From Christensenella sp. UBA3798 (GTDB taxonomy: Bacteria; Bacillota; Clostridia; Christensenellales; CAG-1252), in assembly GCA_002368735.1 (NCBI GenBank), contig DFEQ01000029.1, forward strand, positions 1-62,411: a stretch of 62,411 bases of DNA, given 5' to 3'. Each line of letters opens with the position of its first letter. Position 1 is the stretch's first letter. A program made the translations under genes and the position numbers. The notes below the pieces were generated by a model. The model was not told where the DNA came from and searched no databases. It saw only the letters and a program-made list of their open reading frames with translations. This document shows, in pieces, positions 1 to 7,426 of the stretch.

Positions 1-836
1 AGGCAGAGCACGACGATATATCTGATATCGTAGCTCTTCTTGCGGAAGATCAAGGTGATCGCTACGCCTTCCAGGATCGTAAAGATGATCCAGCCGATAT
101 GATAGAACTTGCCAAAGGCAAAGGTGGAGAATCCCTGCTCCGTGGTGAGAGCGTATCCCTTAAAGAGGTATTGCGGCACGTAGATCGGCAGGATGGAGAA
201 GAGGAGCGCGCAGAGGAGGGCGAGGAAGGTCAGGACCTTCTTTACGGTGAAGGTGGGCAGGAGATCCTTTGTCTCAAAGACCACGATATTGATGAGGAGC
301 ATCGCTTCCAGATAGCAGAGCACGGCGAAGTAGATCGTGCGGAAGGCGTAGTTTGTGAAGAACGCCTTGAGTCCCTCTCCGAAAAAGCGGATCTCCTTGA
401 TCCCCGCGCTGTGCGCCGCATCGGTATAAAAACCGATATATTTATAGAAGCAAGCCGCATTCAAAATACAGACGATCAGGCAGAAATACGCCGCGACCTT
501 CTTGAAGGTCTTGTCTTTCATAAAGATCGCTACGGGGATCACGAGGAATGCTACGTCGTGAGCCCAGGTGAGTAGAGCAAAGGGGATATTCTCTCCGCTC
601 TCGTAGGGAGTCAGATCCTCAAAAGTGCGCATCGCGAAGGCATTGGGAAGAAAGAGATTCAGGAAATACAGCGCCATCCATACGACGCAGACGATCTTTG
701 TCGTCTTGTCTCTCGCGATGTCAAAGGGGGTGAGCTCTCCGAGCTCCGTGACGGGAGCGTATTTGCGTTTGATCAAGACGAGCGCGCAGGCGCCGAGAGC
801 GACGAGTAAGAAAAATACGATATAAAATGCTGCCAT
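1..836 (-). CDS. Polytopic membrane protein, C-terminus cut by window edge
   Basis: An open frame of 278 codons runs leftward from an ATG at 836 to the window edge without a stop, so the C-terminus is missing. The translation is dominated by hydrophobic stretches: the first 20 residues, then about six or seven more (for example IPVAIFMKD flanks, VLTFLALLCALLFSIL, WIIFTILEGVAITLIF), separated by short charged loops. This is the pattern of a multi-pass inner-membrane protein with at least seven helices. I see no catalytic motif and do not recognise the family. It has its own promoter (870-898) with a short leader of under 30 nt and only a weak ribosome site. It lies downstream of aroF on the same strand but is probably transcribed separately. 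That it is membrane-embedded is well supported; the function is unknown. Confidence 0.7.
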   Translation of the reverse strand, partial: MAAFYIVFFLLVALGACALVLIKRKYAPVTELGELTPFDIARDKTTKIVCVVWMALYFLNLFLPNAFAMRTFEDLTPYESGENIPFALLTWAHDVAFLVIPVAIFMKDKTFKKVAAYFCLIVCILNAACFYKYIGFYTDAAHSAGIKEIRFFGEGLKAFFTNYAFRTIYFAVLCYLEAMLLINIVVFETKDLLPTFTVKKVLTFLALLCALLFSILPIYVPQYLFKGYALTTEQGFSTFAFGKFYHIGWIIFTILEGVAITLIFRKKSYDIRYIVVLC

Positions 837-869
837 AATCTTTTATACCTATTATATAGATTGGATTTG

Positions 870-898
870 AGTATAGCATTATTATCGTGGATTGTCAA
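870..898 (-). promoter_or_regulatory. Sigma-A promoter for the left-edge membrane protein
   Basis: Read on the minus strand, a consensus -35 TTGACA (893-898) is followed after exactly 17 nt by TATACT (870-875). The start codon at 836 is about 34 nt below the -10 box. Confidence 0.75.
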
Positions 899-930
899 AT
901 ACTACCATCGACTCGAGTGCGAGAGCCCGA

Positions 931-1962
931 TTAAAGTTTTTCCGCGATGTCGTATATCAGCCTCTCAGACTTTTCCCATCCGAGGCAGGGGTCGGTGATG
1001 GACTTACCGTACACTCCTTCGCCTATCTTCTGGGCGCCGTCCTCGATGTAGCTTTCTATCATGAAGCCCTTGACGAGGGCGCGTACGTCGGCGTTATACT
1101 TCCTGCTCGCCAGCACCTCTTTGACTATCCTCTCCTGCTCAAAGGGGTTCTTGCCCGAATTGGAGTGGTTGTAGTCGATGATGGCGGCGGGATACTTTAG
1201 CCCCCTCTCCTTATACATTTCGTCAAGCAGCATAATATCCTCGTAGTGATAGTTGGGGTGCGACTGCCCGTGCTTGTTTACGTAGCCGCGCAGGATGGCG
1301 TGCGCGTAGGGGTTGCCCGTCGAATGTACCTCCCAGCCGCGATATAGGAAGGTGTGCGGGTGCTGTGCGGCGGTAATGGAGTTCAGCATTACGCCATAGT
1401 CGCCGCTCGTGGGGTTCTTCATCCCTACGGGAACGCCGATGCCGCTCGACACCAAACGGTGCTGTTGGTTCTCCACCGAGCGAGCCCCCACCGCCACGTA
1501 GCCGAGCACGTCGTCGAGGTAGCGATAGTTCTCGGGATAGAGCATCTCGTCCGCGCAGGTAAAGCCCGTCTCACGGATAGCGCGGATGTGCAGTTCACGG
1601 ATGGCGATGAGCCCCTTCATCATATCGGGCTTGGCGTTCGGGTCGGGCTGGTGCAGCATCCCCTTGTAGCCGTCCCCCGTCGTGCGCGGCTTATTGGTGT
1701 AGATGCGGGGCACGATGAGTATCTCGTTTTTGACCCTTTCCTGCACCTTGACCAGGCGTGAGATGTAATCCATCACGCTGTCTTCGCGGTCGGCGGAGCA
1801 GGGGCCGATGATGAGGAGCAAGCGGTCGTCTTCGCCCGCGAGCGATCTCTTTATCTCACAGTCGCGCTCTTCAAAGACGCGGGTGCAGTGGGCGTCCATC
1901 GGGTAGAGCTCCTTGATCTCGATGGGTAGGGCGACCTTTCTGTCAAACGTCATATTATCCAT
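931..1962 (-). CDS. aroF: 3-deoxy-7-phosphoheptulonate (DAHP) synthase, class I
   Basis: It condenses phosphoenolpyruvate and erythrose 4-phosphate to DAHP, the first committed step of the shikimate pathway, in the cytoplasm. The 343-residue length matches the class I (AroF/AroG/AroH-like) family. Visible signatures are IIGPCSADRED, the KPRTTGDGYKGM loop with the PEP-binding basic residues, GARSVENQQHR, GMKNPTSGD and the C-terminal IESYIEDGAQ segment. There is no fused chorismate mutase or ACT domain, so feedback control, if any, would be through the core or an outside partner. The start ATG at 1962 has the ribosome site AAGGAG. It follows pheA by 17 nt and is its second cistron, so expression should be governed by the Phe-codon attenuator upstream of pheA. 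That ties carbon entry into the shikimate route to phenylalanine supply. Confidence 0.93.
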   Translation of the reverse strand: MDNMTFDRKVALPIEIKELYPMDAHCTRVFEERDCEIKRSLAGEDDRLLLIIGPCSADREDSVMDYISRLVKVQERVKNEILIVPRIYTNKPRTTGDGYKGMLHQPDPNAKPDMMKGLIAIRELHIRAIRETGFTCADEMLYPENYRYLDDVLGYVAVGARSVENQQHRLVSSGIGVPVGMKNPTSGDYGVMLNSITAAQHPHTFLYRGWEVHSTGNPYAHAILRGYVNKHGQSHPNYHYEDIMLLDEMYKERGLKYPAAIIDYNHSNSGKNPFEQERIVKEVLASRKYNADVRALVKGFMIESYIEDGAQKIGEGVYGKSITDPCLGWEKSERLIYDIAEKL

Positions 1963-1979
1963 ACTTCTTTCTCCTTTTT

Positions 1980-2804
1980 TTATCGTATTTCTTTGCCGGG
2001 GATGAATCTCCCCGCGATCTTTATGTCGTCACAACAATTCTTGAGTCCGTTTATGAGGGCGTCTTCCTCGCCGTCGCCCTCCGCTTCTACGTAGAAGTAA
2101 TATTGCCACGGCCTGTCCTTCAAGGGGCGGCTATGCAGTGATTTCATATTGTACCCATAGCGCGCGATGATGGATAAGGCTTCCGCAAGGGCGCCCGAGC
2201 GGTCCCCCACGGCGAAGAGGAGGATGACGTGCTCCCCCTCGCGCTTTTCGGCGGGGCGGGGGGAGAAAAGGGCGAAGCGGGTCGTGTTTTCACGGCTTTC
2301 GGCGATGTCGGCGGCGATGACCTCGAGGCCGTACAAATCGGCGCAGGCGCGGCTCGCTATGGCGGCAAGCGCCTTGGAGCCCTTATCCGCCACCGTCTTT
2401 GCGGCAAAGGCGGTATTCTCCGATACCACTTCTCCGAATTTGTGCGCCGCGATGTACTCCGCGCATTGCGCGAGGGCTTGGGGATGGCTTATCACCGTCT
2501 TGACGTCATCGAGGCTCGTCCCCTTTACCCCCACGAGGTTTTGCTCTATCTTCATTTCGTAGAGGTCGCTGACGAGCAGATCGCCGCGGTATAATAGCTC
2601 CAAGGTCGCCGCTACTTCGCCCGCGTAGCTATTTTCAATGGGGAGGAGGGCACTTTCCGCTTCTCCCGAGCGGGCAAGCTCGTACGCTTCTTTAAAGGTG
2701 GCGCAGGGGAGCAACTTTCCATTAGGAAAGAGTTTACTCGCGGCAATTTCGCCGAAGGAGCCGCGGGTGCCGCAATAGGCAACAGTCGTTTGCTTTTCTT
2801 TCAT
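1980..2804 (-). CDS. pheA: Prephenate dehydratase with ACT domain
   Basis: It converts prephenate to phenylpyruvate, the penultimate step of phenylalanine synthesis. The 274 residues form a periplasmic-binding-like PDT domain (about 1-185) followed by an ACT regulatory domain (about 190-270). The catalytic NTTRF motif is present, as are the IENSYAGEV and SHPQAL segments typical of PDT. In the ACT domain the usual GALV and ESRP phenylalanine-binding motifs read GALAEAL and HSRP; the Glu-to-His change is unusual and may alter feedback sensitivity. There is no N-terminal chorismate mutase. The start at 2804 has a strong AGGAGG site. It is the first gene after a leader-peptide attenuator and is followed by aroF. 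Confidence 0.93.
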   Translation of the reverse strand: MKEKQTTVAYCGTRGSFGEIAASKLFPNGKLLPCATFKEAYELARSGEAESALLPIENSYAGEVAATLELLYRGDLLVSDLYEMKIEQNLVGVKGTSLDDVKTVISHPQALAQCAEYIAAHKFGEVVSENTAFAAKTVADKGSKALAAIASRACADLYGLEVIAADIAESRENTTRFALFSPRPAEKREGEHVILLFAVGDRSGALAEALSIIARYGYNMKSLHSRPLKDRPWQYYFYVEAEGDGEEDALINGLKNCCDDIKIAGRFIPGKEIR

Positions 2805-2821
2805 AAGTCCCTCCTTTTTAA

Positions 2822-2859
2822 TAAAAAAACCGCTGCTTTTTGAACATGAAAAGCAGCGG
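2822..2859 (-). terminator. Attenuator terminator of the pheA leader
   Basis: On the minus strand CCGCTGCTTTT and AAAAGCAGCGG form a perfect 11-bp stem around an 8-nt loop (2841-2848), followed by seven U (2823-2829). It lies between the Phe-rich leader peptide and pheA, only 17 nt ahead of the pheA start. It must therefore be conditional rather than the end of an upstream gene. A GAAAGC stretch inside the leader peptide gene (2894-2899) could pair with the GCTTTT of the stem's 5' arm as a partial antiterminator; I have not folded it. Confidence 0.88.
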
Positions 2860-2884
2860 TGCGGATCTATAGAGTTTCACTCAA

Positions 2885-2935
2885 TCACACATCGCTTTCC
2901 TGCGTAAAGAAAAAGTTGACGGTATATAGTTTCAT
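2885..2935 (-). CDS. Phenylalanine leader peptide (16 aa)
   Basis: A 17-codon reading frame including the stop (MKLYTVNFFFTQESDV) starts at 2935 with an AGGAG ribosome site 6 nt upstream and ends with TGA at 2885. Three consecutive Phe codons (TTT TTC TTT) plus a Tyr and a preceding Asn sit where a ribosome stalled for charged Phe-tRNA would control folding of the downstream RNA. The layout promoter, short Phe peptide, hairpin with U-tract, pheA is the classic pheL attenuation design known from enterobacteria. In Firmicutes amino-acid operons are more often run by T-boxes, and I see no T-box sequence here. It has no role as a protein beyond translation itself. Confidence 0.85.
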   Translation of the reverse strand: MKLYTVNFFFTQESDV

Positions 2936-2963
2936 TTCTCGCTCCTCATCGGATGATACTTGA

Positions 2964-2992
2964 ATGATACACCCGCAAAAGCGAGCTGTCAA
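2964..2992 (-). promoter_or_regulatory. Sigma-A promoter of the pheA-aroF operon
   Basis: Minus strand: TTGACA (2987-2992), a 17-nt spacer, TATCAT (2964-2969). It begins transcription about 22 nt before the leader peptide start. Confidence 0.85.
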
Positions 2993-3020
2993 CGAAAGTA
3001 AGATAAAAAGCTGAAAACTT

Positions 3021-3039
3021 TTCGCCGCGCGGCGGCGAA
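3021..3039. repeat. Perfect 8-bp inverted repeat between divergent promoters
   Basis: TTCGCCGC-GCG-GCGGCGAA is a perfect palindrome with a 3-nt centre, lying between the divergent pheA and nuclease promoters. It could be an operator or a small hairpin. A run of T follows six bases later on the plus strand, but no plus-strand gene precedes it that would need a terminator. Confidence 0.4.
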
Positions 3040-3076
3040 GCGCGCTTTTTCTTTTGTAACAATTCTTCGGAGCGTC

Positions 3077-3105
3077 TTGTATTTTTCCCGCGTGGATGCT
3101 ATAAT
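3077..3105 (+). promoter_or_regulatory. Promoter of the MBL/beta-CASP gene
   Basis: TTGTAT (3077-3082), a 17-nt spacer, and a perfect TATAAT (3100-3105). The start codon at 3138 has GGAGG just upstream. Confidence 0.75.
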
Positions 3106-3137
3106 ATTATCGAAGAAAGTTTTTTTCGGAGGTCTTC

Positions 3138-4730
3138 ATGTTTCTGACGTTTTACGGTGCGGCAAGAGAGGTCACGGGCAGTTGCTTTTTATTGCAGGTC
3201 TCAGGCAAAAATATCTTGGTAGACTGCGGTCTCAGGCAGGGCACGGATATCTTTGAAGGGGAGGAGGACGGCTTTGTCTTCGACGCCTCGACCATCGACT
3301 ACGTCCTATTGACCCACGCCCATATCGACCACAGCGGCAGGCTCCCCCTCCTATATAAAAAGGGGTTTCGCGGCGAGATCTATTGCACCTCCGCCACCAC
3401 GAAGCTTTGTTCTATCATGCTGCTCGACAGCGCGCACATCCAGGAGAGCGACGCCGAATGGCGCAATCGCAAGAAAAAGAGGAGCGGCGACGACCTCATC
3501 CAACCCCTCTATACCACTGCGGACGCCGAGAACGTGTGCCGCTTCTTCCATTCTGTGGAATATGGCGAAGAGAAGACGCTTTTCAAAGGCTTTTCCGTCG
3601 AGTTTAACGACGCGGGGCACCTCTTGGGCTCCTCTTCCGTGACCGTCCGCGCGACGGAGGGCGACGTCACCAAGACCATCGTCTTTTCGGGGGATATCGG
3701 CAATTCGGATCAGCCCCTTTTGAACGACCCGAAATATCTGAAGCAGGCTGACTATATCGTGATGGAGAGCACCTATGCCGACCGCGTGCACGAAGTGGCG
3801 GGCGGGACGGAGGACGACCTCGCCTACGTCATCCAGAACACCTTCGATCGCGGGGGCAACGTGGTCATTCCGTCCTTTGCGGTAGGGCGTACGCAGGAGA
3901 TTCTTTATTACATCCGCAACATCAAGGAGCAAGGGAAAATCAAGGGACACGACGACTTCCCCGTCATCGTGGATAGCCCCCTTGCGATAGACGCCACAAA
4001 CATCTTTTCCGAGGTGGGTGAGATGTATTACGACGCGGAGACCAAGGCGCTCCTCGACCAAGGCGTCAATCCCATCGGCTTCCCCGGGCTCGGCGTGACC
4101 ATCACCTCTGAGGAGAGCCGAGCCATCAACGACGACCCCACCCCCAAGGTCATCATCTCCGCGAGCGGTATGTGCGACGCGGGGCGCATCCGTCACCATT
4201 TGAAGCACAATTTGTGGCGCAACGAGTGCACCATCCTCTTTGTGGGTTATCAGGCGGTGGGCACTCTCGGACACGCCATCCTGAACGGGGCGAAGCGGGT
4301 CAGGATATTCGGCGAGGACATCGCGGTCAACGCCAGCATCCAAAAGCTCAAGAACACCAGTTCGCACGCCGATCGCGTGGGGCTCATGCGCTGGCTGGAC
4401 GCTATCGACAACCGTCCCGAGCGCGTCTTTGTGGTGCACGGCGGCGATGGCAATACCGAGAAGTGGGCGGACGACGTCAGGAATCAGTTCGGATTCAATG
4501 CCGTTAGCCCGCAATTTGCGGAATCATACGACCTTTTGAAGAATACCCGCATCAAGGAAGGCTATACTCCCGAGACGCGCAGTCGCATCACCCCGAATAC
4601 CGTCTACAAGTATCTTTTGGAGTCGGGCGGCAGGATAGGCGAGCTCATACGCAACTTTAAGGGCAGGACCAATTCCGAGACCAAAAAGTTCGTGCGCGAG
4701 CTCGACGACTTGTTCAAAAGGTTTTCGTGA
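3138..4730 (+). CDS. Metallo-beta-lactamase / beta-CASP / RMMBL RNA-processing-type hydrolase
   Basis: This 530-residue protein is a cytoplasmic zinc-dependent nuclease-like hydrolase of the CPSF73/Ysh1-like beta-CASP group. The metal motif THAHIDHSG is at residues 59-67 (H60, H62, D64, H65). Further ligands are expected in NDAGHLLGS and FSGDIGNSD, followed by MESTYADR. The beta-CASP domain follows (VVIPSFAVGRTQEI, IISASGMCDAGRI), then the C-terminal RMMBL part with SSHAD and FVVHGG. Such proteins act on RNA 3' ends or in maturation, but substrates of the bacterial members are largely unassigned. It stands alone between its own promoter and an intrinsic terminator, so its context gives no further hint. 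About 60 C-terminal residues after the RMMBL segment are family-variable. Confidence 0.88.
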   Translation: MFLTFYGAAREVTGSCFLLQVSGKNILVDCGLRQGTDIFEGEEDGFVFDASTIDYVLLTHAHIDHSGRLPLLYKKGFRGEIYCTSATTKLCSIMLLDSAHIQESDAEWRNRKKKRSGDDLIQPLYTTADAENVCRFFHSVEYGEEKTLFKGFSVEFNDAGHLLGSSSVTVRATEGDVTKTIVFSGDIGNSDQPLLNDPKYLKQADYIVMESTYADRVHEVAGGTEDDLAYVIQNTFDRGGNVVIPSFAVGRTQEILYYIRNIKEQGKIKGHDDFPVIVDSPLAIDATNIFSEVGEMYYDAETKALLDQGVNPIGFPGLGVTITSEESRAINDDPTPKVIISASGMCDAGRIRHHLKHNLWRNECTILFVGYQAVGTLGHAILNGAKRVRIFGEDIAVNASIQKLKNTSSHADRVGLMRWLDAIDNRPERVFVVHGGDGNTEKWADDVRNQFGFNAVSPQFAESYDLLKNTRIKEGYTPETRSRITPNTVYKYLLESGGRIGELIRNFKGRTNSETKKFVRELDDLFKRFS

Positions 4731-4750
4731 TAATGGTATTCGGTCACTCT

Positions 4751-4778
4751 GCGCTCTCTTCGCGAGGGCGCTTTTTTT
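4751..4778 (+). terminator. Intrinsic terminator
   Basis: GCGCTCTC and GAGGGCGC form an 8-bp stem with one G-U pair around a 5-nt loop (4751-4771), followed by seven T. It ends the nuclease transcript 20 nt after its stop. Confidence 0.85.
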
Positions 4779-4812
4779 ATCCTTTTTACGCGCGAAAATA
4801 TCGCGGGCGTGA

Positions 4813-4842
4813 TTGACAAGATATATTTTGTTATGCTACTAT
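4813..4842 (+). promoter_or_regulatory. Promoter of the uronate operon
   Basis: TTGACA (4813-4818), an 18-nt spacer, and an extended -10 TGC-TACTAT (4837-4842). A palindrome follows 8 nt below the -10 box. The same extended-TG TACTAT arrangement with an 18-nt spacer precedes the giant gene. Confidence 0.7.
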
Positions 4843-4850
4843 TTACTTAA

Positions 4851-4866
4851 TGCGCGTTTATGCGCA
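4851..4866. promoter_or_regulatory. Operator-like palindrome at the uronate promoter
   Basis: TGCGC-GTTTAT-GCGCA is a 5-bp inverted repeat with a 6-nt centre, located around the expected start of transcription. That is a usual place for a repressor such as a LacI- or GntR-type regulator. No regulator gene is present in the window. Related TGCGCG/GCGCAT sequences occur after the symporter promoter (14876-14887). This is inferred from position and symmetry only. Confidence 0.4.
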
Positions 4867-4917
4867 CGGAGGCGGGCATCCCGCACACATTTATAATTCT
4901 CTCAGGAGGGACTTTTT

Positions 4918-5547
4918 ATGACAGACGAACTACTACAACGCATCGCAGAATGTAAGATCGTCCCGGTCGTGAAGATCGACGACGTGGCGGACACTCTTCC
5001 TTTGATGAAGGCTCTGGCGGCAGGCGGCATCATGAGCGCGGAGATCACTTTCCGTACCGCGTGCGGTCCCGACGCCCTAGCTCTCGCGGCGAAGAATTGC
5101 CCCGATATGCTTGTCGGCGCAGGTACCGTTATCAATAAGGAGCAGGCGGAGAAGGCCGTCAATTGCGGCGCGAAGTTTATAGTGGGTCCCGGTTTCAGTA
5201 AGGAGGTCGCCGACGTTTGCCGCAAGGCGGACGTCCTGTATCTCCCCGGCGTGGTCACTCCCACCGAGGTCATGATGGCTATCGCCGAAGGCTTGAAGGT
5301 CGTCAAGTTCTTCCCGGCGGAGAACTACGGCGGCGTCAAGACCATCAAGGCGCTCGCAGGACCCTTCCCGCAGCTCAAGTTTATGCCCACGGGCGGCATC
5401 TCGGCGGAGAATATCAAGGGATATTTCGAGACGGGCAAGGTCATCGCGTGCGGCGGTAGCTGGATGGTCAAGGACAGCCTGATCAAGGCAAAGGAATTCG
5501 ATAAAATAACCGCTTTGTCTAAAGAAGCGATGGAGGTAGTGAAATGA
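4918..5547 (+). CDS. eda: KDPG/KHG aldolase
   Basis: It cleaves 2-keto-3-deoxy-6-phosphogluconate to pyruvate and glyceraldehyde 3-phosphate, the last step of uronate breakdown. The 209 residues form a class I aldolase TIM barrel of normal length. The catalytic Glu is in AEITFRT (E42) and the Schiff-base Lys in VVKFFPAE (K130), with the phosphate-binding PTGGIS near residue 158. The start ATG has CAGGAGGG 9 nt upstream. It is the first gene of the operon, and its stop overlaps the kdgK start (ATGA), indicating coupled translation. Confidence 0.95.
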   Translation: MTDELLQRIAECKIVPVVKIDDVADTLPLMKALAAGGIMSAEITFRTACGPDALALAAKNCPDMLVGAGTVINKEQAEKAVNCGAKFIVGPGFSKEVADVCRKADVLYLPGVVTPTEVMMAIAEGLKVVKFFPAENYGGVKTIKALAGPFPQLKFMPTGGISAENIKGYFETGKVIACGGSWMVKDSLIKAKEFDKITALSKEAMEVVK

Positions 5548-6566
5548 AAGTAGTAACGTTTGGCGAATTGATGTTGAGGCTTGCTCCGGAGGGATATCTC
5601 CGTTTCGTGCAGGCGGATAAGTTTACGGTCACTTTCGGCGGCGGCGAGGCAAACGTCGCGGTGTCCCTCGCGAATTACGGCGTGGACGCGGCGTTTGTCA
5701 GTAAGCTCCCGAATAACGATATCGGGCAGGCGGCGGTGAATAGCCTCCGCAGGTTCGGCGTGGATACTTCGTCCATCGTCCGCGGCGGCGATAGGATAGG
5801 CATCTATTTCCTCGAGAAGGGTGCAAGTCAGCGCCCCAGCAAGGTCATCTACGATCGCGCGGCGTCCGCTATTGCGCTTGCCAAGAGGGAGGACTTCGAC
5901 TGGGATAAGATATTCGAAGGGGTCGATTGGTTCCACTTCACCGGCATCTCTCCCGCTCTTTCCGATGCTGCGGCGGAGATCACCATGGACGCCGTCAAGG
6001 CGGCGAAGGCGAAGGGAATAACCGTCTCCTGCGACCTCAATTACAGGAAGAAGCTTTGGACCAAGGCGAAGGCGAAGGAGGTCATGACTTCCCTCATGCC
6101 TTACGTGGACGTTCTCATCGCCAACGAAGAGGACAGTGCGGACGTCTTCGGCATCAAGGCGGACGACACCGATATCTCCAAGGGCGCTCTCAATAAAGAG
6201 GGCTACAAGTCGGTCGCGAAGAAGCTCGTGGACGCCTTCGGCTTCAAGTACGTGGCGATCACGCTTCGCGGCTCCATCTCCGCGAACGACAATAAGTGGA
6301 GCGCGATGCTCTATAACGGCAAGGACTACTTCTTCAGCAAGGAATATATGATACACATCGTGGACCGCGTGGGCGGCGGCGACAGCTTCGGCGGCGGCCT
6401 TATCTACGGTATGCTCCACTTCCCCGAGGACAGCCAAAAGGTCATCGAGTTCGCGGTGGGCGCGAGTTGCTTGAAGCATTCCATCGAGGGCGACTACAAT
6501 ATGGTCTCGGTGGACGAAGTATTGAAACTCATCGAAGGCGACGGCAGCGGCCGCGTGCAAAGATAA
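5544..6566 (+). CDS. kdgK: 2-keto-3-deoxygluconate kinase (PfkB family)
   Basis: It phosphorylates 2-keto-3-deoxygluconate with ATP to give the substrate of Eda. It has 340 residues with the PfkB N-terminal signature (FGGGEANVAVSLANYG) and the C-terminal catalytic loop DRVGGGDSFGGG. The catalytic base is D280 in a slightly unusual GGGDSFGGG form of the common GAGD motif. It overlaps eda by 4 nt and carries its own GGAGG site. The assignment to KDG rather than another sugar rests on the neighbours and on the RxGxYF-like substrate loop (DRIGIYFLEKG). Confidence 0.92.
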   Translation: MKVVTFGELMLRLAPEGYLRFVQADKFTVTFGGGEANVAVSLANYGVDAAFVSKLPNNDIGQAAVNSLRRFGVDTSSIVRGGDRIGIYFLEKGASQRPSKVIYDRAASAIALAKREDFDWDKIFEGVDWFHFTGISPALSDAAAEITMDAVKAAKAKGITVSCDLNYRKKLWTKAKAKEVMTSLMPYVDVLIANEEDSADVFGIKADDTDISKGALNKEGYKSVAKKLVDAFGFKYVAITLRGSISANDNKWSAMLYNGKDYFFSKEYMIHIVDRVGGGDSFGGGLIYGMLHFPEDSQKVIEFAVGASCLKHSIEGDYNMVSVDEVLKLIEGDGSGRVQR

Positions 6567-6582
6567 TAAGGAGGACGAGAAA

Positions 6583-7413
6583 ATGGACGTCAGATACGCA
6601 GTTTCCAAGAAAGAATACAGCAGGATGAATACCGAGGAGCTCCGCGAGAACTTCCTCATTCAGAATATCTTTGAGGCGGATAAGATCAATTTGACCTATT
6701 CGCACATCGACAGGATCATCGCGGGCGGCGCATGCCCCGTCACCAAGGAGCTTCCCCTCCTGGCGGGCGAGGAGCTCGGCGCGGAGTATTTCTGCGAGAG
6801 GCGCGAGCTGGGCGTGATCAATATCGGCGGCGCGGGCACCGTTACGGTGGACGGCACGGTCTATAAGATGGATCACTTCGACGGCTTGTACGTCGGCAGA
6901 GGGACCAAGGAGATTATCTTCAAGTCCGCAGACCCCGCTTGCCCCGCGCATTTCTATATCAACAGCACTCCCGCGCACAAGGAATATCCCACCAAGCATA
7001 TCCCTCTCGTGAATGCGGTGCATCGCGCTTGCGGCGACTTCAAGGACTGCAATAAGCGCACCATCAATCAGTTCATCGTCCCCGGCAACTGTGACAGCTG
7101 CCAACTCACGATGGGTCTCACCCAGCTCGAGGAGGGCAGCAACTGGAACACCATGCCCGTGCACACTCACGAGCGCCGTATGGAAGTATACATCTATTTC
7201 GACATTCCGCAGGATAACGTGGTCTTCCACATGATGGGCAACCCCACCGAGACCCGTCACATCGTGGTGCAGAACGAGGAGGCAGTCATCTCTCCGAGCT
7301 GGTCCATCCACAGCGGCGTCGGCACCAAGAACTATACCTTTATTTGGGGTATGTGCGGCGAGAACCAAGTCTTTGACGACATGCAGGGCGTCAAGACCAC
7401 CGACCTCAGATAG
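6583..7413 (+). CDS. kduI: 5-dehydro-4-deoxy-D-glucuronate isomerase
   Basis: It isomerises 4-deoxy-L-threo-5-hexosulose uronate, the spontaneous product of unsaturated uronates released by GH105 or GH88 enzymes, to 3-deoxy-D-glycero-2,5-hexodiulosonate. The 276 residues are of standard KduI length. The zinc site is visible as HTHERRME (H194, H196, E201), with a fourth His expected near ETRHIVVQ. It is a bicupin of the cytoplasm. The ribosome site AGGAGG lies 8 nt ahead of the ATG. KduD, the reductase that normally follows, is not in this window. Confidence 0.95.
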   Translation: MDVRYAVSKKEYSRMNTEELRENFLIQNIFEADKINLTYSHIDRIIAGGACPVTKELPLLAGEELGAEYFCERRELGVINIGGAGTVTVDGTVYKMDHFDGLYVGRGTKEIIFKSADPACPAHFYINSTPAHKEYPTKHIPLVNAVHRACGDFKDCNKRTINQFIVPGNCDSCQLTMGLTQLEEGSNWNTMPVHTHERRMEVYIYFDIPQDNVVFHMMGNPTETRHIVVQNEEAVISPSWSIHSGVGTKNYTFIWGMCGENQVFDDMQGVKTTDLR

Positions 7414-7426
7414 TAAGGAGACGGCA

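Noticed and set aside
99..575. Plus-strand open frame opposite the left-edge membrane protein
   Set aside because: The minus frame gives an obvious multi-helix membrane protein with promoter. The plus frame is a charged, low-complexity shadow without a ribosome site.
7373..7426. Earlier ATG for the TIM-barrel gene
   Set aside because: It lies inside kduI, has no ribosome site and would add residues not found in the family; ATG 7427 follows AAGGAG.
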